A stretch of DNA of 64,000 bases, taken from Psococerastis gibbosa (taxonomy: Eukaryota; Arthropoda; Insecta; Psocodea; Psocidae). Position numbers and translations under genes: made by a program. The DNA is taken from positions 20,274,001-20,338,000 of the forward strand of contig OZ020484.1 in NCBI GenBank assembly GCA_963971405.1. The letters are read 5' to 3'. Below, in pieces: positions 57,615 to 64,000 of the stretch (within the stretch, counting starts at the first letter, position 1; each line of letters begins with the position of its first letter). The notes beneath the pieces are model-generated. The model had not been told where the DNA came from. It saw only the letters and a list, made by a program, of their open reading frames with translations, and searched no databases.

Positions 57615-58660
57615 AAAGTTTCCGCCATATTTATCGATGTACGGCAAGGTACGTTCTATTAGCTTGCATAAGAAAACCTTCCAACTGTCATACTGTTGCT
57701 ATTTGGTATCCTACAACCAGTGGTGAAGCGTGGGATAATTGCCAGTGTAATGCTTGCAACTGTTTATTTCAGTTTAAAAAAAAAAATATATATATATATA
57801 GCATGTTCTATCATCTTAAAAAGTAAAATTTTAAAACAGAAAAAAATCAATTGAACTCTAACGTGACGAGATTCTTAATTTTCTTAGCCTGCGTTGATAA
57901 CATCATGCTCATACAATCTTATTTGCTCGCGGCTTCCTATAGATTTCAACGAAGCCGTTAATACATTCTAAGGGTTTGTTGAGTGTAATGCGGCATTGCT
58001 CGCCTTACATGCACGCTCCGCCACTGCTTACAACATATCTCCTATTTAAACACCGGAATTTGAGACGGAAGTTCCTGACTTTTTGAAAATAAAGTGATAT
58101 TAAACCCGATCCTACAAAGGAGCTTCATTTGACTTTGAAGGACTCTATTGTAAGAAAAGTTAGAAATTCTTTACTGTGGAGCTGCAGTTATTGCTTCTCC
58201 TCTTCTCCCCATTGAGTGCAGACAAGGGGAACGTTTTACAAAGTTATTTGTTCCTCTTTGCTGCTCTTATATTAAAAAATCCTACTACTACTACTAAAGT
58301 TTCCGCCCTATTTATCGATGTACGGCAAGGTACGTTCTATTTGTTGAAATCCTTTCAACTGTCTTGATATTTGGCATCCTGCAACATATCTCCTATCTAA
58401 ACGTTGAGAGTTGAGACGAGAGTTGAGACGGAAGGTACTGAGTACATGCAATTTATTGACTTTGTAAAATGAAGCGATATTAAACCCGATCCTATAGAGA
58501 AGCTTCATTTGACTTTGAAGGACTCTATTGTAAGAAAAGTTAGAAATTCTTTACTGGGGAGCTGCAGCTATTGCTTCTCCTCTTCTCCCCATTGAGCGCA
58601 AACAAGGGGAACGTTTTACAAAGTTATTTGTTCCTCTTTGCTGCTCTTATATTAAAAAAT
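57615..58660. repeat. Tandem duplication, two units joined by (CTA)n
   Basis: Unit 1 is 57615-58280 (interrupted by an hAT-like MITE), unit 2 is 58296-58660, and the joint is a short (CTA)n. Units start 'aaagtttccgcc' and end 'ttatattaaaaaat', with long identical stretches such as 'gaaggactctattgtaagaa'. No protein is recognised, so the nature of the unit is open. Confidence 0.8.
57718..58026. mobile_element. hAT-like MITE nested in the duplication, empty site visible
   Basis: It starts CAGTGGTGAAGCGTG and ends CACGCTCCGCCACTG (13 of 15 paired). Flanks CCTACAAC (57710-57717) and CTTACAAC (58027-58034) agree at seven of eight. In unit 2 the same place reads 'catcctgcaacatatctcc' with a single octamer, the unoccupied state. 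The insertion therefore happened after, or in only one of, the duplicated units. Confidence 0.8.
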
Positions 58661-58865
58661 ACGGCAAGACTGGAAGAGCGCAAGAAACTTTTTAATTTGG
58701 CTGAAAGTCGCTAGTTGATTAGATTTATATTAACAGATTATTCTTTGTTGTACAATATCACTGCTTTGAATTTTGAGGATGAGTTGGGAGTTTTTTGACG
58801 CTGAGTTTTAATTTGCCGGCTGTAATTCACTTTTACAGCATGCCATCGTGGTACTAAAGGCCTTC

Positions 58866-58995
58866 GTGGACGTTGTGCTTACGAGTCTCTACACAAACTC
58901 GTGACTCAACACACGTATCATTACCTACCGAGGCGACTAAAGAGGTTATTCGAATACATTCATTAAATTGCTTGTATGTGATTAATCTTTCATTA
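58866..58995 (+). repeat. SINE-A copy 10 (diverged)
   Basis: 'tgcttacgagtctctacac' followed by 'gaggcgactaaagagg' and 'tacattcattaaattgc', with tail 'tgtatgtgattaatctt'. The box A head is eroded. Confidence 0.65.
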
Positions 58996-59035
58996 AACAA
59001 GTTATATATTACAACCTAGTATGCCTTGTATACAA

Positions 59036-59318
59036 CAGGCCGCCTTGTTGAATCCAGCGGACCAGAGCAGGTTCAAAGCTGCAGATAACTTGGTCGTGTG
59101 CACAGTGCCGGTAGGGAGAAATGGTAGGACTTGTCCTGGTCACCTCCGAACTAATCGTGTGACTTCACTGTGTTTTCCAAGTGGTTCGGAATCCACTATA
59201 ATCAGGAGGTCCACTGTCTTATGGGCTGGCGTAGGACAGTCAAGTCGGGGTTGCTCTATGGGCCCAAATATGAGGCCTAAGTCGTTACTAACCCGACGAA
59301 CACTACTACTACTACTAC
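59036..59318 (+). mobile_element. SINE-C copy 2 (13 bp target duplication)
   Basis: Flanked by exact GCCTTGTATACAA (59023-59035 and 59319-59331). It ends in (CTA)n. It carries a longer 3' part than copies 1 and 3 ('ggcgtaggacagtcaagtcg' and following), so it is either a longer subfamily or the fuller form. The 122-codon frame across it continues into flanking DNA and is not a gene. Confidence 0.85.
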
Positions 59319-59331
59319 GCCTTGTATACAA

Positions 59332-60712
59332 AGGCCAGCAAACTAAGCTCCTGAAAAATGATGTTTTTAAAACTTCCTCTGTCTGGTAATGATATCAATA
59401 ATTCACTTCGATGTAATGGATGCAAACTCAAATTATAGTACCTACTAAGCTAAACCAGCTAAGTTAACTTACGAAAACAGCCATGACGCATGGTAATACA
59501 CGATATTTTTGCTTAAAAGACTGAGTGTAGCTACCTACTTCAAAAACTGTGCGTTTCTTATCCTACTCTCCTAGTGCGTATACTTTATATATAGGTACAC
59601 CATTTAGGTAGCTTTATTCAATAAAAACTGAAGATACATTATAAATTTATATTGATACTCAATGTCAGTTTTTACATTGCCTCCATACCCATTACCGGTA
59701 CAGTTAAATGCCGAGCTTGGTCTCGTTTATTTATTAATGTTTGGTCACGGTATCGTATATGTCAGTGCCTACTTAATAGTGACGCAACCCGACCACGTAA
59801 TGAAGACATTCGTTAGGCTTATTTCTAGCATCGTAGTGTAAAAAAGGCATATTCAGGAAAAAAAACCATTAAACTAGTAGGGTTATTCTAAACTTAATAA
59901 CAATGATTTACAAATGCACACGTGTATTTCTCATCTCATCTTAAAGTGGAGGGAATTCAAAAGTAAAAAAATAGACTTTCAAGATGTCTTCGTAACGTTG
60001 TCGGGTAGCACGTACTACAATATGTCATATCATGCATACAGTCAATTATTAATATGGTAGTACATAGTCATAAATAGTGAAATGAACGGTCCAATAGAAT
60101 TCTTATAATAATTATTAAAAATAAATCGACCAAGCGTTTTCCACATTTAACTCTACTTTATCTCCTCGTAGCCAGATTGGAGTTATATATAGTTTTCGCT
60201 AGCAGACCTAAATGTTTTTTCTATTTAATTTAAAAAAAAGATTTTGTCATCTCATCTTGGCTTAACTCATCTGAGAGACATTAATTAAATTCTTTAGCTT
60301 GGAAACAAAAGTTCATTGAGTGAAACGAAATGTTGGTTTAGTTGCCCAGTTCAACATCCTTCACAAAAAACTTCTAAACAACTTTTTATAGTCTGCTTGG
60401 ATTTAGAATGAAACAAATTTTACTATTATTTTAATAATTGAAAAAATTCTCTCTTGGAGACGTTTCCACTTTTCTTCGGAAAATTAACTGGGAAGTGAGG
60501 CGCTTCGGGCTGCTTGTGTTGGGACTCATTTGACAATGAAATCGTATACTCATTCTGAGATGTTCTCTTTCTATTACAACTTTCTTTATACTTTTCCAGT
60601 GAGAAAACTTGGCCAGTTTTGAGAGAAAAGTTTGTTTTTGTTATTAGAACTTTTCCTATTTAAATTGTTTTTCTTATTCAACTTTTTGGTGATCCTCTAA
60701 GACTGGTTTTAA
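59332..60712. other. Unassigned
   Basis: AT-rich; no gene or recognised repeat. Confidence 0.3.
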
Positions 60713-60859
60713 ATGGATTTTAATTTGGGTATTTATGGAACTATTGGGAAGGCTCCGACCAAAGTAGCTGTCCGCAAGTTGATTTCTGTTTTATCTGATT
60801 TCCCTAGAACTAAACTATGGGATAAAATTAATCTTCCTAGGGATTTAAACTGTCGCTAA
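60713..60859 (+). CDS. Small ORF of 48 codons, unrecognised
   Basis: ATG at 60713 to TAA at 60857-60859. The peptide has an ordinary protein-like composition (IYGTIGKAPTKVAVRKLI, then DFPRTKLWDKINLPRD) in a region otherwise rich in stops, with stops just upstream in frame. There is no family match and no splice context. It could be a real short ORF, an exon, or chance. Confidence 0.2.
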   Translation: MDFNLGIYGTIGKAPTKVAVRKLISVLSDFPRTKLWDKINLPRDLNCR

Positions 60860-61534
60860 GATACAATACAACACAATATTTTTTTTTACTTTCCAAAATA
60901 TTACGATACACAGTGAACTACAATAACTATAATTATGTTGAGACAATTGATTCTTAATTGTTATTAATTGATTATTTCCTGCACTGCAGGGTGTATGCCC
61001 GTGCAGAGCTTGCAATGGAAAATAATGTTAATGTAACGTATAACAGTGAGTAAGTAAGTTTTGTTACACTTAGTTAGTACTATTGAAAGGCGGGATATTG
61101 GTTTAAAATTAATGAACGTAAAGATGTGAGGTGAATGCGTGTTGTTGGAATCCCCAGTGTCATGGGTGTAGTTCTAGAGTTAGAGTTCTATATAGGAGAG
61201 ATGGAGCATTCGAGCACTCATCTTGATATATTTATATATCATTTGTAAGATGACTGTTGATCGCGTAACAATCGCACAGTATGCCTCAATCAACTTACAG
61301 GGATTTTCCAGCTATGGCGTATGGCTCTATTCGTTGTAGTTTTATAATAGCGAACAGAGTTGTTTGTGTCAGAGCTTTATATTTCCTATTATTTTATCTA
61401 CTTTTTATTTGCTTATTTTGGTGATGTGAAAGTTGCAACCTCCGATGTAACAAGCAAGCCTACTACCTGGTCCCAAATGTACTGAAAATACTATGTATGT
61501 AAATAGTATTTGTATTGAATACTGTTAGCAAAGG
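60860..61534. other. Unassigned
   Basis: Nothing is recognised. Confidence 0.3.
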
Positions 61535-61709
61535 GTTAGTTGGACTTACATTTATTGCTGTGTTAATAGTAATTAAAGGCCCATAGTGATCGAAAAATTT
61601 GGGTGGATCCCATTGTCAGGGAGAAGGGGGCCTCGCCCTATTTGTTCGATGACTATGAGGCCCTTGCCTCTAATGACTATTAACACAGCAGGCTATGTAA
61701 GTCTAACCA
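61535..61709. repeat. Foldback element, arms about 46 bp
   Basis: 'gttagttggacttacat' and 'tgctgtgttaatagt' at the left are mirrored by 'actattaacacagca' and 'atgtaagtctaac' at the right, with 'ggcccatagtgatcgaa' and 'ttcgatgactatgaggcc' as a further inner pair. Loose pairing may continue outside. Single copy in the window. Confidence 0.65.
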
Positions 61710-62370
61710 ACTCTTTTTAAATAGTATTACACCATTGCCATTAACCATTACCAATAGATTGTGAATAACGTTAGGAACGGCTGAGAAAAGTGAAAACATT
61801 AAAAAACTGGAATTGTTAAAAAAAATTATTAATAGAAAAATTGTCTGAGTTGTGTCCCTATTATTCACTTTGTCTCTGGAATGGGACATAAACTGGGTCT
61901 TGAGTTGCTGCTGCTGACAGTCTCATAGATATCAAAGTTACAGAATGGGACAAGTTGTCAGCGGGGTCTACATGGGCGGGGGAATATTTTCACCGCTCTG
62001 ATTTAAATAAGTGGAGTTAGTACAAGGGGCGTGGTGTGAAATATTACGTCATTTCCGGGGGTGCACGCTCCGCATTTCAATGCCCTGCGAATTCATTCGG
62101 CATCTTGCTTGAATAATGCAACTTTCCCGAACGCTCGCCTATGCTCAATGCTGGACTGCCGAGTGCTGTGGCTTACAGTACTAAGTTATCCATTGCTCTG
62201 CTCTGCTGACTCAGGGAACTTTTAAGTCACTTTGACATGTATGATTCTACAGATGTATTCAGGAAGTGTATTAAATGCTAACGAATTGTAGCATTTAAAA
62301 CAGCGGCAGCTCAGTAGCAGTAGTTAACAAGTGAACTTATTCCCAAGGTTAAATTGCTTCGGCTTCTGTA
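61710..62370. other. Unassigned
   Basis: Nothing is recognised. Confidence 0.3.
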
Positions 62371-62643
62371 GCACTGCCATGCCGTTAACAGATTAACTTA
62401 ACACCGGGAATAGGAATAAATTATTTTTAACCCCGAGGTCACGTGATAAGAAATTTTCAGAAATGTCATTGGATATTATATAGTGGTTTTTATTTTTCCT
62501 CCTCAAATCCGATTCTATCTAGTGTCAAGCCATTTCATTTTGGGTTGAACCCCCATGAACCCCCCCTCCCCTGGCTACGGCCTTGTTCATAATAATTTAA
62601 TCTTATTCCCAGGTTAATCTGTAAACGACATGGTAAGGCTGCA
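62371..62643. repeat. FB-2 foldback element, copy 3
   Basis: 'atgccgttaacagattaact' at the left and 'aggttaatctgtaaacgaca' at the right match the termini of copy 1. The interior differs and ends in 'ccccctcccctggctacgg', which looks like the right end of an hAT-like MITE, so a second element may be nested here. Confidence 0.65.
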
Positions 62644-63154
62644 GATAGGTAATTACATTTTCATTAATTTCATTTCCTAAAACTAAATAGGCTAATACGT
62701 ATATAATGCGAATTATCACGTGGCAGTGACATCCCCAAATATTGTGTGCTTGTTAGTCCCAAAATTATGAACAATTTCGGAGCAGACCTTTTCCTTAACC
62801 GCTGAAGAATTCCAGCAGCAGATTGAGCTTGAAATTGGGTGAGGGGTTTGTGGTCATTGGTGGAAGTCTTCGTTTGACGTTTTAATTTGGAGGCTGTGGT
62901 TATGGGTGGCAGGGGGGGGGGGTTGCTCTATAGTAATTACTCCTCCTGCCACTCTTCCCCCGTTCACTTCATCGCACACGGCTACCAATAATCCGCCCAC
63001 TGGTCTGTGAGCGCCTGTTACCTCCCGAAACCCTTTTTCCTCCGGATCTGCTTTTCAATTGAAATACTCCCTTTTCAGCTTGCTGCTGCCTGTGTTGTTC
63101 CATGCTGGTGGTCAGCTGGTGTTGTGTACTCTATAAAAAAAGAACTTCAGCTGA
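62644..63154. other. Unassigned
   Basis: No gene is supported; a G run lies at about 62911-62921. Confidence 0.3.
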
Positions 63155-63345
63155 TCATTAGAGTTGTGGTACAGACTCTGACTTTCACTCGAAATGTTGT
63201 TGTTCGAGTCCCACACTTGCAGCATTTTCTGGCCATGCTTCGGTCGTTATGTAAAGCAGGCAGCCCCGGGTCTTGCTATTTGAGTGTAAGTGAGGGCTTT
63301 ATAGCTCTAACTCCGCTAGGTTGACTTAGTAGTAGAATAAAAAAA
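63155..63345 (+). repeat. SINE-B copy
   Basis: Plus-strand copy: 'gtggtacagactctgacttt' head, GTTCGAGTCCC box B, body 'ttctggccatgcttcgg', 'gagggctttatagctctaac', 'ctccgctaggttgact', and an A-rich end near 63345. It matches the 55.1 kb copy over about 180 bp. Confidence 0.75.
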
Positions 63346-63397
63346 GGGCAATATTTATTAGGTGATTCAAGCGACCCTATTTCTAAAACGGCTTGGG

Positions 63398-63530
63398 TGG
63401 CACAAGGTGGTAGCGTGCTTATATTTCTTTACAGTCTCTACACACCTTGCATTTGGAGGCGTGTCGTAACTCGATACAAGTACCTATCAGGTAAATAATT
63501 CATTAAATTGTTTGGATGCGAGTTACCTTA
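63398..63530 (+). repeat. SINE-A copy 11, split by SINE-C in its tail
   Basis: 'aaggtggtagcgtgctt', 'cagtctctacacacc', 'gtgtcgtaactcgatac' and 'ttcattaaattgtttgg' are present. The 'gaggcgactgaagagg' part is deleted. Its 3' tail is the target into which SINE-C copy 3 inserted. Confidence 0.7.
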
Positions 63531-63536
63531 AAATAG

Positions 63537-63783
63537 GCCGGCCGCCTTACCAAGTTGAATCCAGCGGACCAGAGCAGGTTCAAAGATGCAGATAACTTGG
63601 TAGTGTGCACAGTGCCGGTAGGGAAGCATGGTAGGACTTGTCCTGGTCACCTCCGAACTAATCGTGTGACTTCACTGTGTTTCCCAAGTGGTTCGGAATC
63701 CACTATAATCAGGAGGTCCACTGTCCTATGGGCCCACACCGACCGTGGCCTGGGACTGTGTCCAACCATACTACTACTACTAC
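63537..63783 (+). mobile_element. SINE-C copy 3 (13 bp target duplication)
   Basis: A 247 bp insert starting GCCGGCCGCCTTACCAAG and ending in (CTA)n. It is flanked by exact TACCTTAAAATAG (63524-63536 and 63784-63796). The 78-codon frame through it is a chance ORF shared with the other copies. Confidence 0.85.
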
Positions 63784-63796
63784 TACCTTAAAATAG

Positions 63797-64000
63797 ACTC
63801 GTATCTGTACTTGGTTAAGCCATGCTTTCGCCTGTGTTATTGCGTCAATGGTAAGCTTGTCTCAACTTGTAAAAGCTTGTAAGTGCAACATAAATCTGGC
63901 TGAGCCCAGGTAGAACTCTTGAAAATTAAGCTTGTTTATTGGTGGTCTGAGCAGAGAACTGCATTGATAAACCTAGCATCTATTTGTAGCTTGTTACTCA
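63797..64000. other. Unassigned
   Basis: Nothing is recognised up to the window end. Confidence 0.3.

Noticed and set aside
59021-59389. 122-codon frame, with similar frames at 41475 and 63555
   Set aside because: The shared peptide comes from SINE-C body sequence. Frames start and stop in different flanking DNA, so it is not a gene.
62540-62590. hAT-like right end inside FB-2 copy 3
   Set aside because: No matching left end or octamer duplication could be found, so it is mentioned but not listed as a separate element.

Overview
This 64 kb window is AT-rich, repeat-dense eukaryotic DNA with one recognisable host gene. It has animal-type non-LTR retrotransposon ends, tRNA-derived SINEs, hAT-like MITEs with 8 bp target duplications, a Tc1/mariner-type transposase remnant and a Penelope-like element tail. 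Together with a metazoan-type NDUFAF3 gene this indicates an invertebrate animal nuclear genome. An arthropod is my best guess, from the style of the LINE ends, but I cannot name the species. I see no bacterial operons, rRNA, CRISPR or virus genes. Family names such as SINE-A or FB-1 are my own labels. || Layout. 0.7-9.7 kb: foldback elements (FB-1, FB-2), several SINE-B fragments, two hAT-like MITEs with target duplications and a tRNA-like sequence. 10.1-24.6 kb: LINE reverse-transcriptase tails (10.1, 18.8, 23.1 kb), SINE-A copies, a Penelope-like fragment with a 10 bp target duplication (17.0 kb), and a possible exon of an unrecognised gene on the minus strand (21.75-22.02 kb). 24.6-30 kb: mostly unassigned DNA with two TIR elements and one SINE. 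30.3-31.2 kb: the intact NDUFAF3-like gene (complex I assembly, mitochondrion) in one coding exon, with a probable 3' splice site in its leader and a polyadenylation signal. 32.8-33.3 kb: a second Penelope-like fragment, a perfect 72 bp inverted repeat between 13 bp target duplications, next to a LINE tail. 34-43 kb: a roughly 0.85 kb interspersed repeat (R850), one copy of which carries a nested SINE-C. 44-46 kb: two adjacent SINE-A copies, an FB-2 element and an hAT-like MITE. 48.3-51.5 kb: the most interesting part. A small TIR element carrying a broken MADF-like coding region lies about 40 bp from a 1.9 kb element with long inverted arms around a decayed DDE transposase. The ends and internal motif of that element match the FB-1 MITEs scattered through the window. 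53-64 kb: hAT-like insertions, one of them inside one half of a tandem duplication so that the other half shows the empty site, a candidate internal exon, and two more SINE-C copies with 13 bp target duplications. || The window is best read as a transposon graveyard around one housekeeping gene. SINE-C (three copies, each with near-identical body and exact duplications) looks recently mobile. The FB-1 MITEs have a plausible parent in the 49.6-51.5 kb element. Most other predicted ORFs are short chance frames. All family assignments come from reading motifs by eye; none was checked by a database search.
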